Shown here: positions 18,196 through 26,010 of the stretch, in pieces
Layout: each line of letters opens with the position of its first letter
Numbering within the stretch: the stretch's first letter is position 1
DNA from: Candidatus Dormiibacterota bacterium
GTDB taxonomy: Bacteria > Chloroflexota > Dormibacteria > CF-121
DNA: 64,000 nucleotides
Direction: 5' to 3'
Assembly: GCA_035544955.1 (NCBI GenBank)
Contig: DASZZN010000029.1
Location: 124,001 to 188,000 of the forward strand
Notes under the pieces: generated by a model
Databases searched by the model: none
Told to the model about the DNA's origin: nothing
Seen by the model: only the letters and a program-made list of their open reading frames with translations
Position numbers and translations under genes: made by a program

Positions 18196-19067
18196 AGGCG
18201 GCGGAACAACTGTTCATCACGCAGCCGGCGTTGAGTCATCAGGTTGCCCTGTTGGAGGCAACACTCGGCGTGCGACTGTTTGAGCGGGATCGGCGGCGAG
18301 TTGCGCTCACCTCGGAAGGCAAGGCACTGCTGGATGATGCCAGGGACCTGGTGGCAGACGGGAACGCGATCTTGACCAAGGCTCGCCGGATGGGAGCGGC
18401 CAACGCATCGACCCTCCGTGTCGGCTTTCCCGAGTACGCCAATCGGATTGAAATCGCCGAAATGGTTTGTTCAGCCTTCCAGAGTAGGCATCCTGAGGCG
18501 AAGATGACGGTCACTGAAGGCTACAGCCGGACGCTGCTGCCGGCGCTGCGGGATCGCCGCCTGGATGTGGCCTTCACGATCATTCCGCCCGCCCAAGACT
18601 TTGGCGGCTTCGAGGAGGACGTGGTGATCAACGAGAGGCCAGGCCTCTTGCTTCCGGCGAATCATCACCTGTCGACGCGAGCTGAAGTTCCTATCTCGGC
18701 GCTTGCCGGCGAGCAGCTGCTGCTGGCTGATCGCTGGGTCAATCCCGCGCTGTACGACCTTGTCGCCGGCTGGCTAATGCAGGCTGGGGCGCAACCGCGG
18801 TTCCTTAAAGTTGGTGGTTCCGGGGTTTACACGTTCGACACCGTTCTTCGAGTCGTACAGTCGGGGGAAGCCGTAAGTCTTGCGGCGGCCACGCTGACGA
18901 GGAACCTTCCGTCCGGCGTAGTGTTCCGGCCCATAACCGGATCGGCACCACACTTTCAAGTCGCTGCGGTCTGGTCGCCCACCAGCGCCTCTCCGCTCCT
19001 CACTGACTTTCTTGACATTGTTCGAGACCTGCGGGGTGCCAACAGGTCTCTGTCGATGATTAGCTGA
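18081..19067 (+). CDS. LysR-type regulator fused to a rhomboid fragment (chimeric ORF)
   Basis: A 328-residue open frame. Residues 1-37 are rhomboid sequence. From KAAEQLFITQPALSHQVALLE it is a LysR-type regulator: winged HTH to about residue 100, then the substrate-binding domain (TLRVGFPEYANRIEIAEM onward) to the C-terminus. Normal LysR proteins begin about 15-18 residues earlier with the first DNA-binding helix; that helix is replaced here. The effector domain looks intact. Whether the chimera is translated is unknown; GTG 18081 has no good Shine-Dalgarno. It could also be annotated as a pseudogene. Confidence 0.7.
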   Translation: MPCEYTQHCAVYAGTPTPFWLALFTSMFVHAGWAHILRKAAEQLFITQPALSHQVALLEATLGVRLFERDRRRVALTSEGKALLDDARDLVADGNAILTKARRMGAANASTLRVGFPEYANRIEIAEMVCSAFQSRHPEAKMTVTEGYSRTLLPALRDRRLDVAFTIIPPAQDFGGFEEDVVINERPGLLLPANHHLSTRAEVPISALAGEQLLLADRWVNPALYDLVAGWLMQAGAQPRFLKVGGSGVYTFDTVLRVVQSGEAVSLAAATLTRNLPSGVVFRPITGSAPHFQVAAVWSPTSASPLLTDFLDIVRDLRGANRSLSMIS

Positions 19068-19116
19068 TAGAAACCAGGCATTGGACAGGCCTTCGAGGCT
19101 CGCTTAGGCTCAGCGA

Positions 19117-19272
19117 GTGGCGACCTCCCCAAAACGACTTCCGGTGCCCGTGCGGTTTTTCGTGAGAGTGGACAGTCTCGAGGAAGCGAGAGATAAGGTG
19201 CGCGAGGTCATCGAGCACGGAAGAGAGTGTCATAACGGCGACGTCGAGTGGGAGTGGAGCACAGGAAGCTGA
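19117..19272 (+). CDS. Small hypothetical ORF (51 aa)
   Basis: A GTG-started 51-residue frame, VATSPKRLPVPVRFFVRVD and so on, ending STGS. It has an amphipathic strand-helix pattern (VRFFVRVDSLEEARDKVREVI) typical of a real small alpha/beta domain, followed by an acidic/Trp-rich tail. It is too short for many gene callers. It lies between the LysR chimera and the epoxide-hydrolase remnant. Function unknown. Confidence 0.4.
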   Translation: MATSPKRLPVPVRFFVRVDSLEEARDKVREVIEHGRECHNGDVEWEWSTGS

Positions 19273-19314
19273 TAGGCTTCCACGCCGGCCAGGGATCTCA
19301 CTACCACGGCGCGC

Positions 19315-19622
19315 ATGACCAATACGTCCCCAGGGTCCGTTTCGGAACAACACCGGCCTGGTCTTCACGACGCCTATGGGCCGCTCGTGCGCTACTGGGG
19401 CACCGAGTACGACTTTCAGAGTTCGAGGCTAGGCTGAACACGCTGCCTCAGTTCATCACGGAGATCGACGGCCTCGACAACATCCACTTCATCCACGTCA
19501 AGTCGCCGCACAAGAACGCGTTGCCGCTCATCATCACGCACGGCTGGCCGGGCGAGGATCGCACCTTCGAGATCGAATTCCTCGACGCTGAGGCTGAAGC
19601 CTACTGCTTTACGTTCGGGTAA
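19315..19622 (+). pseudogene. Epoxide hydrolase N-terminal domain remnant, frameshifted
   Basis: Two frames together spell the EHN domain of epoxide hydrolases. From ATG 19315 one frame reads YGPLVRYWGTEYDF and stops at 19437. The next frame continues EARLNTLPQFITEIDG, then NIHFIHVKSPHKNALPL, then the oxyanion motif HGWPG. Similarity ends there, and the frame closes at 19622 without the catalytic Asp, Tyr or His regions. A one-base shift near 19420 and a 3' deletion therefore inactivate it. Confidence 0.75.
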
Positions 19623-19771
19623 ACCGCAGTCTTACGCTGCCGCCATGGGGGCACCCTCCTCGCTGGAGCGCTGCCCCGCGCGGAACGCAACATCCTTTAC
19701 GGGAGAGCGCCGCCATGGCAGTCATAGGTGCAGGTGTCGTTAATCCATGGTAAGCCGCCAGGCGCATAGCT

Positions 19772-20365
19772 ATGATTTCGGCGATGGCCACGACCCGACG
19801 TGCCGACATGTTCACCGCGGACGGAAAGCCGTCTGACGACGACGCGCGTGAGAACAGACCAACGTTAGGCGACGAGCGCACGACGCTGGTTGAAGCCCTG
19901 CGCTGTCAACGCCTCACATTGGAGATCAAATGCTCAGGTCTTGATGCAGAGGCTATGGCGCGGCGTTCCATCGAGCCGTCGACGATGTCGCTCCTAGGGC
20001 TGGTGCGACACCTGGCGGAAATAGAGCGTGCGACGTTCCGGGAGATGATGTCGGGACAGGACGTGCCCCGGCTGTTCTGCTCTGACACCGACCGTGACGG
20101 TGATTTCGATGGCGCTGTTCCCGACCCCCGGGTGGTTGCGGAGGCGTGGGACGCATGGCGAGCAGAGGTGGACTTCGCAACGCGGTTCGTGGCCGAGGCG
20201 CCCGGTCTCGACATCACCGGCAACGATCCCTTGAATCAGCATGGCAGCGGTGGAGGGTCGATGTCGCTGCGCGAGGTGCTGGTCGGAATGATCGAGGAGT
20301 ACGCCCGCCACATGGGCCACGCCGATCTGTTGCGCGAGCGGATAGACGGACGCATAGGCCAGTAG
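19772..20365 (+). CDS. DinB-like/DUF664 family protein
   Basis: A 197-residue four-helix-bundle protein of the DinB/DUF664 superfamily. SLLGLVRHLAEIERATF carries the first conserved His, and the C-terminal EEYARHMGHADLLRERIDG carries the HxxH-type metal-binding pair typical of the group. Many relatives are metal-dependent thiol transferases (for example mycothiol- or bacillithiol-dependent). ATG 19772 and ATG 19784 are both possible starts; neither has a clear Shine-Dalgarno. No partner genes are adjacent. Confidence 0.85.
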   Translation: MISAMATTRRADMFTADGKPSDDDARENRPTLGDERTTLVEALRCQRLTLEIKCSGLDAEAMARRSIEPSTMSLLGLVRHLAEIERATFREMMSGQDVPRLFCSDTDRDGDFDGAVPDPRVVAEAWDAWRAEVDFATRFVAEAPGLDITGNDPLNQHGSGGGSMSLREVLVGMIEEYARHMGHADLLRERIDGRIGQ

Positions 20366-20662
20366 ACCAACCCAAGCGAATAGCCGACCAGACGTGGCGG
20401 GCGCATCGTCCGCCGACGTTCGCTAGGGTTCGCCAGCGTCCAGCTGACCGCGCCTTAGGTCTGGCGCTTCTGCTGCTCAAGCACAGGGGCGGGAGGTCGA
20501 AGGCACTGTTGACGACATCACAAGCAGGCGGATCACACATTTCTTAACGCATAGCAGCGGCTGGGCTTCACAGCCAGCTGCGGTCCGCCCCGAATCGCTT
20601 GAAAGCCACGAGCATTCCGGCCCTCGGCACCTAGCAAGCTCAATTCATTTAGGAGGGTCTCG
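20366..20662. other. Intergenic region without a recognised gene
   Basis: About 297 bases hold no convincing gene. Imperfect GTTCGCY repeats lie around 20415-20440 and resemble a denser set at 21205-21245. AGGAGGG at 20651-20657 is the ribosome binding site that favours the TTG start of the next gene. Confidence 0.5.
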
Positions 20663-21199
20663 TTGGTTTGGCGAGATAATCCTCGCATGTCGAACCCCGT
20701 CTACGAGGCAGTGCGCACCGTCATGGCCGTCCGCGACTATCAGGACAAGCCGATTCCAAGCGATGTCGTGGACCGCCTCATCGAGGCAGCTCGACTTACC
20801 GCCAGCGCTAGCAACCGTCAGCCCTGGCATTTCGTCCTCGTACGTGAGCGCGCGCACCTGCGCGAGTTGGGCGCGCTGGTAAGAACGGGCCCCTACACGG
20901 CACGGGCGGCTCTCGCGGTTGTCGTGGCCTACGTGAAGGAAAGCCCGATCGCTATTTCGGATGTCAGCCGTGCCATCCAGTCGATGATCTTGACGGCCTG
21001 GGCGGATGGCGTCGGCTCCAACTGGACAGGGTTCGGCGGCCTCGAGGGTGTCCGAAAGGCCGTGGGGTTGCCGGATGATTACGAAGTCCTGGCTGTCATC
21101 CCGTTCGGCTATCCTGCGCGGCCGGTCAAGGGAATCAAGAAGCGCAAGCCACTGAGTGAGGTTGCGTCCGCCGAAGGCTTTGGATCGCCCTTCTCCTGA
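20663..21199 (+). CDS. Nitroreductase family protein
   Basis: A 178-residue FMN-dependent nitroreductase-fold protein. The N-terminal basic/polar stretch AVRDYQDKPIP corresponds to the FMN-phosphate binding RxSxR-type region, with SASNRQPWHFVLV the second FMN contact. The C-terminal VLAVIPFGYPARP is the usual GYP segment. The family reduces nitro-aromatics, quinones or flavins with NAD(P)H. A TTG at 20663 has an ideal Shine-Dalgarno five bases upstream; ATG 20687 gives the more familiar N-terminus but lacks one. The start is therefore ambiguous. Confidence 0.9.
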   Translation: MVWRDNPRMSNPVYEAVRTVMAVRDYQDKPIPSDVVDRLIEAARLTASASNRQPWHFVLVRERAHLRELGALVRTGPYTARAALAVVVAYVKESPIAISDVSRAIQSMILTAWADGVGSNWTGFGGLEGVRKAVGLPDDYEVLAVIPFGYPARPVKGIKKRKPLSEVASAEGFGSPFS

Positions 21200-21243
21200 G
21201 CGTCGAGTTCGCCGACCTTCGCCGGCGTTCGTCGCAGTTCGTC

Positions 21244-21268
21244 GGCGTTGCTGTCACGGTTGCTGTCA
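21244..21268 (+). repeat. 25-bp exact repeat with two TGCTGTCA motifs, copy 2
   Basis: This sequence is identical over 25 bases to 8415-8439, with TGCTGTCA at 21249-21256 and 21261-21268. Here it lies between the nitroreductase and serine-hydrolase genes, about 1.3 kb before the second 68-bp repeat. Imperfect TTCGYCG repeats immediately precede it (21205-21243). Confidence 0.8.
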
Positions 21269-21289
21269 AAAAACGGCTCGACGGGGACC

Positions 21290-22528
21290 TCAGTGCGACT
21301 GGTAACCGGGAGCGTCATCGCGCGCGGTTCGAGGCCGGACTTGTCCCGATATGCGACTGACCGAGCGGTGCACGGCATCGCGTAACGCCTTCTCGCGCGG
21401 ATCGTCGAAGAAACGGTATGCGAATCGGTTCGGCGCGTAGGCGTAGCCAAGCTCGAGGTCAGGATCAGCGTATGCGAACGCTCCTCCTGAACCAGGGAAG
21501 CCAAAGGCGCGCTCGCTGCTTCCAAAGCGGAGGACCTTCGTTGGCTTGGCGAATCCGATTGAGTAGGAGATGTCAATGTGGATGATCCGGTCTCTTAGGC
21601 CGGCCGATGGCGGCGCAGCCGGGGCCGTGACAGCGTCGAGCGTCTCCGGCCGGATCTTCAGTTCCTGACCTCCGGTCGCGAAGACGCCATACGCTTTGGC
21701 GATGCTTCGAACCAGGCCGATCCCGTTTACGGAAGGGTGCTCGATACGGTGGTAGCCCTTCGTGATGAATTCGGTGGGGCTGCTTACTTTCAGGTTGCCA
21801 CGAAACGTCTGAGCGGTCAACGACCCGGGCCACATCATTCCGAGCACCAGTCCTTTTGGCATGGTGTTCATCGCCGTGAGCAGGCGCAGCATGCTAAACG
21901 ACTGGATTTCGGCAACTCGCGACGTGGGAATCTCCGTCGGCAAGCCGATGTAGAACTCCAGCCCAAGTGGAGCGGCTACCTCGTCCTGGAAGAAGCGCCC
22001 AAGGGTACGGTGCTGCGGATCGACGCGACGAAGCAGCTCGCTCTCATAAAGACCGAGGCTGAAGGCATGATAGCCGTGGTAGGCTCCGGGTTTCCAGGCT
22101 GGTCGCTGCTGGGCAAGAGCTTGGGCCACGAAGTCCGGGTCGGCCAGCTGAGCCGCATCGAATCGCTGGCTCACCGGCAGTCCGGCCTGATGGCTTAGCA
22201 GCTGGCGCACCGTGATGTCCTGCTTGCCGTTCTGGGCAAACTCGGGCCAGTAGCTGGCAACCGTTCGCTCGTATTCCAGCAGGCCCTGCGAGTGCGCCAC
22301 GGCCATCGCCATGGCGGAAAGGCCTTTGGTGACCGAGTAGACCAGCACCAAGGTGTCCTCTTCCCACGGTTCGCCCGCGGCATTGCGAGAACCGCCCCAG
22401 AGATCGACTACCTTGCGGCCTCGCTGATAGACGGCGCAGGCAGCGCCCAATTCCCCGCGGTCCGCGAAGTTCCGAGTAAATTCCTCGCGGACCTCTTCAA
22501 ACCCGGGATCCACGCTACCGTGCACCAT
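21290..22528 (-). CDS. Serine beta-lactamase-like hydrolase / family VIII esterase
   Basis: A 412-residue protein of the penicillin-binding-protein/class C beta-lactamase fold. SVTK at 65-68 is the SxxK nucleophile motif. GYHAFSLG carries the Tyr that matches the Y-x-x motif of family VIII carboxylesterases. The C-terminal RAFGFPGSGGAFAYADPD stands where the KTG-like element falls. Such proteins usually hydrolyse esters or act as transesterases rather than giving antibiotic resistance. No signal peptide is visible. The start is ATG 22528. Confidence 0.88.
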   Translation of the reverse strand: MVHGSVDPGFEEVREEFTRNFADRGELGAACAVYQRGRKVVDLWGGSRNAAGEPWEEDTLVLVYSVTKGLSAMAMAVAHSQGLLEYERTVASYWPEFAQNGKQDITVRQLLSHQAGLPVSQRFDAAQLADPDFVAQALAQQRPAWKPGAYHGYHAFSLGLYESELLRRVDPQHRTLGRFFQDEVAAPLGLEFYIGLPTEIPTSRVAEIQSFSMLRLLTAMNTMPKGLVLGMMWPGSLTAQTFRGNLKVSSPTEFITKGYHRIEHPSVNGIGLVRSIAKAYGVFATGGQELKIRPETLDAVTAPAAPPSAGLRDRIIHIDISYSIGFAKPTKVLRFGSSERAFGFPGSGGAFAYADPDLELGYAYAPNRFAYRFFDDPREKALRDAVHRSVSRISGQVRPRTARDDAPGYQSH

Positions 22529-22578
22529 GGATTAAAGGTAGGACTTCCCAACTGACAGAGAGTCTGCTCGTGGAAGAA

Positions 22579-22646
22579 TGGCGGGGGCGCGACGGGAACG
22601 ATCGGTCCGTCGACATCGCCAAGGATGCCGGGCAGCGGTTTTGAAG
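22579..22646 (+). repeat. 68-bp dispersed direct repeat, copy 2
   Basis: Second copy of the unit at 8316 and 31218. It differs from copy 1 at three bases (GATCGG for GATCCG, and GGG for GAC near the end). It lies 50 bases upstream of the serine-hydrolase start and is followed directly by a region of clustered CGTCCGC repeats. Confidence 0.9.
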
Positions 22647-22856
22647 GTGGTCACTAGAACGTCCGCAGCGTCCGCGTGCGTCCGCTACAGTCCGTTGTGA
22701 ATTCAGCGAGGAAGCCTCGCAAGCCAGAACTATCCAGAGTCGTCCACGGGCGGCCGACGCCTATGCCGTCAGTGACGCCGTCACCTGGCTGAGGGGCGAG
22801 GCTCACGTGCTGGATTGTCCACCGACGTCCAGGGCCGTCCATCGGGGTTCCTGTCA
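22647..22856. repeat. Non-coding region with clustered GTCC repeats and a TGCCGTCA pair
   Basis: CGTCCGC occurs at 22660-22666, 22669-22675 and 22679-22685, about 9-10 bases apart, with further GTCC-containing words to about 22845. TGCCGTCA (22764-22771) and CGCCGTCA (22776-22783) are again 12 bases apart, as at 8420, 21249 and 31122. CGTCCACGGGCG at 22741-22752 also occurs at 8408-8419. No gene is recognised here. The pattern looks like a protein-binding array. Confidence 0.6.
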
Positions 22857-23359
22857 TCACCTGATCTTCCTGCCCGCGACGGCGGATTCCCTGGCTTGTG
22901 GCGAGACCGTTTCGAAGCGGCCGTCCTGGAGACGAACTTGGCCGGTCTCTAGCAACTCCTTCAGTTTGGCCAGATTCTGTCGGACGGCCGAGCTGACACG
23001 TCCCGCGCCAATTCCTCTAACCAGCCGGGCAAGCCCGTGCGGAGCTGCCATTCGTCCGTCAATCGGGTGCCCCTGCCGGCCGGCTCGAAGCTGAAACGCA
23101 TCTCGAGATCAGCTGAGGGCGGGACCGTCCGGACCGCGACGCGGCGATCCTGCTCGTACTCCGTCACGACGTAATGCTGCTCATCGCTCTTCCGCCGCTG
23201 ACGATAGGTCGTGCCCACCCCCTGGGCGGCGGCTGATTCGTTTGTCGTCTCGACGACGAAGTAATTCCACTTGGGCATGTTCTCGAAGTTGGAGACGAAG
23301 GCGAACACCTCCGAGACCGGCCGGTCGATTACCACGTGGTTCGTGAATTGCATCTTCAT
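22857..23359 (-). pseudogene. SRPBCC (polyketide cyclase/START-like) protein with a frameshift
   Basis: The frame from ATG 23359 gives a normal SRPBCC start (FTNHVVIDRPVSEVFAFVSNFENMPKW) and continues to GLPGWLEELA, then becomes unrelated sequence and stops at 22961. The neighbouring frame supplies the missing C-terminus, SSAVRQNLAKLKELLETG, ending at 22857. A single-base shift near 22985-23010 explains both. If the shift is genuine the protein loses its C-terminal helix; a sequencing error is the alternative. It is 19 bases downstream of the metallo-hydrolase gene and probably in one operon with it. Confidence 0.75.
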
Positions 23360-23378
23360 TACCTCTCGCGGACAGCCA

Positions 23379-24269
23379 TTAACTTTCCAGCAGGCGATGC
23401 GCGGCGGTCGGGTCGTGGGCCGGCAGGACCACCAGGTCGGGCATGTGCTCTTTCAGCGCCAGCACCATCTCGCTGCTTGCCCGAAGCTGACGCTTGACAC
23501 CGACCCCCGGAACGTCGCCCCGATCGAGAATGTCGGCGCCGTACGTGAGATCACCCACGAGCAGAAGCGGCGACTGCTTCCCGCGCCGAACGAGCATCGA
23601 CATCGAGCCAGCCGTGTGGCCGGGTGTGGGCAGCAGGACAAGCGAGCCGTCGCCCATCACGTCAAGCGACTTCGCAAAGGGTGCCAGGGACGGATCGTCT
23701 GTCGAGTCAAAACCAATCTGGCGCCACTTCAATCCCGGGATTTCGATGTGCTTGCGGAGGAAGCCGCGGGCTTCGGGCGCCGCCTTCGAGAGTTCTTCCC
23801 ATTCGGCCTTGGCAACCAGGAGGTCGGTCTTCGCCAGTTCTGGAAGCCCACCGATGTGATCCTCATGCAGGTGAGAAAGGATCGCCAGATTGACATCGCT
23901 GGTTGAGTACCCGAGCGTCCCGAGCTGGGCGACGAGCGTGTCCTCTTCGCCGATGTGAAACCGGGTAAGGCGGCCGTAGAGGTATCCCTCTACACCACCT
24001 GGGAAGTACGACTTGTCCGTCACCGAGGCGCGGTCCTGCCCGGTGTCGAAGAGGACGAGACCTTTGGAATGCTCGATCACGTAGGCGTTGATCGGTAGGG
24101 GCGCCGTCCATTTGCGTGACGTCAGCAGCCACCAGTACAGCGGCTTCCACGTCCCAACAGGCTGTTCTGGATGAATCTCGACAGTTCCGGTACTGACCAC
24201 CGATACCGCTTTGACCGCGCCGGTCGTGGTCTGCTCCGGCCTGGATACTGCGGTTAACGTGCTCATCAT
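23379..24269 (-). CDS. MBL-fold metallo-hydrolase (AHL-lactonase-like)
   Basis: A 296-residue metallo-beta-lactamase-fold protein. SHLHEDHIGG is the HxHxDH zinc motif, PTPGHTAGS supplies the third His, GDLTYG the bridging Asp, and LPAHDP the final His. The spacing and GLVLFDTGQ strand match the N-acyl-homoserine-lactonase branch, though many members hydrolyse other lactones or esters. It lies between a Crp regulator and a SRPBCC gene on the same strand. A palindromic Crp-like site sits about 105 bases upstream, so Crp control is likely. Confidence 0.85.
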   Translation of the reverse strand: MMSTLTAVSRPEQTTTGAVKAVSVVSTGTVEIHPEQPVGTWKPLYWWLLTSRKWTAPLPINAYVIEHSKGLVLFDTGQDRASVTDKSYFPGGVEGYLYGRLTRFHIGEEDTLVAQLGTLGYSTSDVNLAILSHLHEDHIGGLPELAKTDLLVAKAEWEELSKAAPEARGFLRKHIEIPGLKWRQIGFDSTDDPSLAPFAKSLDVMGDGSLVLLPTPGHTAGSMSMLVRRGKQSPLLLVGDLTYGADILDRGDVPGVGVKRQLRASSEMVLALKEHMPDLVVLPAHDPTAAHRLLES

Positions 24270-24351
24270 GTGTTGCCTCCTGAAGTTCTGACTCGCCCAA
24301 TCGATCAGGCGTTCCTAGTACCAGTCTCCCGCCTCATCGAGGTCCGCGTCA

Positions 24352-24387
24352 GTGACTTCGGTGGTGAAATCGCGTGACCGAAGTCAC
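24352..24387. promoter_or_regulatory. Crp/Fnr-type palindromic operator and larger inverted repeat
   Basis: GTGACCGAAGTCAC at 24374-24387 has the GTGA-N6-TCAC form of a Crp box. It lies inside a larger perfect 11-base inverted repeat: GTGACTTCGGT (24352-24362) and ACCGAAGTCAC (24377-24387), with 14 bases between. The site overlaps the stop codon of the Crp gene and precedes the metallo-hydrolase gene. It could also form an RNA hairpin that ends or attenuates the crp transcript. Confidence 0.65.
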
Positions 24388-25070
24388 ACGCCCAGAGCCT
24401 GGCCAGATTCAGCGTGAAGCCGAGCCGGATCGAGAATCAGGATCCGATCAGCCGAGGTCGCCACGATTCCTGCAAGCCGGAGATCGCGCAGGACTCGTGC
24501 GACCACCTCACGTACGGAGCCGACCGCGTCGGCCAGCTCTTGTTGAGAAACCCGAGCGGCGAGCCGGCCCGCCGGCCGCTGCTGCATGGAGGCGAGGTCG
24601 AGAAGCTGGACGGCAACCCGCTGCTTGACCGAGCCAAACGCATTGATCGCCGTCTGCTGGAGAGTCTCGCGGAGGCGCTGGTTGAGCTCATCCGCGATCG
24701 CCCACGCGACCCGCGCATCCGCCTGGGCGGCGGCCGTCAGTATTCGGGGATTGACGCGGAAGAGGCTAGACGCCTCGAGCGCTTGCGCGCTGAGGTTGAC
24801 CGGTCCTCCCAAAATCACCGGCATGCCGAGGAAGTCGGCAGGCCGCCCATATCGAACCGTAACCTGCCGACCCTCGGGCGAGCTCATGTAGACCCGGACC
24901 AATCCAGCGATGACCAAGGCCGCTCTCGGGGTTGAACCTTCGTGGTAGACGAGGGTGCCAGCCGGATAGTCAACGCGCTCCCCCTCGGCTGTCAGGTCAC
25001 GAACGACACCCGCAGGTAGCTTCCCCAGAAAGCTGCGAGCCACTGCAACTTGGACCTCTTCGTCAACCAT
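24384..25070 (-). CDS. Crp/Fnr family transcriptional regulator
   Basis: A 228-residue regulator. The cyclic-nucleotide-binding-like barrel spans about residues 15-130 (VDYPAGTLVYHEGST, GRPADFLGMPVILGG). The dimer helix follows, then a C-terminal winged HTH (RVSQQELADAVGSVREVVARVL). The recognition helix keeps Arg-Glu and a later Arg as in E. coli Crp, which read GTGA half-sites; such a site lies at the 3' end of this gene. The cAMP-binding motif of true Crp is not clear, and no Fnr-type Cys cluster is present. ATG 25070 is chosen; a GTG at 25190 adds 40 unconserved residues. Confidence 0.88.
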   Translation of the reverse strand: MVDEEVQVAVARSFLGKLPAGVVRDLTAEGERVDYPAGTLVYHEGSTPRAALVIAGLVRVYMSSPEGRQVTVRYGRPADFLGMPVILGGPVNLSAQALEASSLFRVNPRILTAAAQADARVAWAIADELNQRLRETLQQTAINAFGSVKQRVAVQLLDLASMQQRPAGRLAARVSQQELADAVGSVREVVARVLRDLRLAGIVATSADRILILDPARLHAESGQALGV

Positions 25071-25190
25071 CCTCTGAAGACTGGGAACCCTCGACCGGGT
25101 AACCACCTGTCGACTCGGCGTCGCTCGCCGCCGTGAGTCTACGCGCTGGTAGTGGTGGGCGTCAGGTCGACCCGAATCGATCGTCGACAC

Positions 25191-25677
25191 CGCCAGGGCC
25201 GCAGATTTCCTAATCTGTCACGCCTGACCCCTCTAGGGCCGGGTGTGCCCATTGTCAGCTGACCGTCCCCAGCGTCACCTGAGCCGCCATCGTGCGTATT
25301 CGCGGGCTCGGCCCGACCCGCCCTCCACCGTCCCCTGACGCGTCTGAGCGTCCTTTTTCGGGCGGATGTCCGAAAACGGGCTGAAAACCGGCCTTTTATA
25401 GGTAGGAGGCAACTCGCGTTGCAACGCGGCTCTCCAAAAAAGGAGATGGAGCGTGGGGAACGACGAGAGGCAGATCAGGCCCGGGCGAAACTCATGCGCC
25501 GAAATCGCCGCCAAAACGGGGCTTTTACAGATGGGGAGGTAATGAGGGAGGTACTGCAACCCGGCGACCGCGCGGGGGGTGAAGGTGGACCGATCTCGCA
25601 AGTGCTCTGTGTTGTTGCCCCACGACCTGGAACGACCGATCAACCGCAAATCTAGCGCCGATGAAGGAGGACCTGCC
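25191..25677. other. Region with duplicated leader module and perfect palindrome
   Basis: No convincing gene. A module with AAAAC, CTTTTA and a GG-rich Shine-Dalgarno-like end occurs twice, at 25384-25412 and 25513-25542, about 75% identical. Each copy is followed by a short open frame (TTG 25419, ATG 25542, same frame, ending 25655). CGCGTTGCAACGCG at 25415-25428 is a perfect 14-base palindrome. The arrangement looks like the control region of a small mobile-element operon leading to the HTH gene at 25678. Confidence 0.45.
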
Positions 25678-26010
25678 ATGGAACCGTTGCTGCTCAAGGC
25701 CGGGGAAGTCGCCAAGCTATTCGGGTTGGGGCGATCAAAGGTGTTTGCGATGCTGGCCGTCGGGGAGCTGCCGGTCATCCGGATTGGGCGATCGGTACGG
25801 GTACCGCGCGCGGCCCTCGAAGGCTGGATCGCCGAGCACACGGAGCACGCTAGCCGAAGCGGGGGTGTCGGTCCCCTCTTCGCGGAGGTTGAGGATCGGG
25901 ATGACGTCCCTGGTGCCGGCCCTACCCCGCTTCCGCGAGGTGTTCACCGAGAGCCGATTGTGGGCCCCCGCCGGGCGTCACGCATGGCGTCGTCTGGAGC
26001 GTCGTCCTGA
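25678..26010 (+). CDS. Excisionase/MerR-like helix-turn-helix protein
   Basis: A 110-residue protein. Residues 1-50 are a HTH_17 (excisionase-type) domain: LLLKAGEVAKLFGLGRSKVFAML, then GELPVIRIGRSVRVPRAALEGWI. These small winged-helix proteins direct excision of integrative elements or regulate plasmid and phage genes. The remainder is Pro/Gly/Arg-rich and unconserved, so the original end may have been lost. AAGGAGG lies 8 bases before ATG 25678. No integrase is adjacent, which makes it an orphan. Confidence 0.8.
   Translation: MEPLLLKAGEVAKLFGLGRSKVFAMLAVGELPVIRIGRSVRVPRAALEGWIAEHTEHASRSGGVGPLFAEVEDRDDVPGAGPTPLPRGVHREPIVGPRRASRMASSGASS

Noticed and set aside
17208-18239. 343-residue minus-strand open frame
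   Set aside because: Antisense to the DUF2171-like gene and the rhomboid remnant, which have clear family similarity and ribosome sites; the frame itself has none.
22654-22860. 68-residue minus-strand frame in the GTCC-repeat region
   Set aside because: It is made of the short repeats, has no ribosome site, and no conserved sequence.
25275-25841. 188-residue minus-strand frame
   Set aside because: Antisense to the HTH gene and its leader; no similarity to known proteins.
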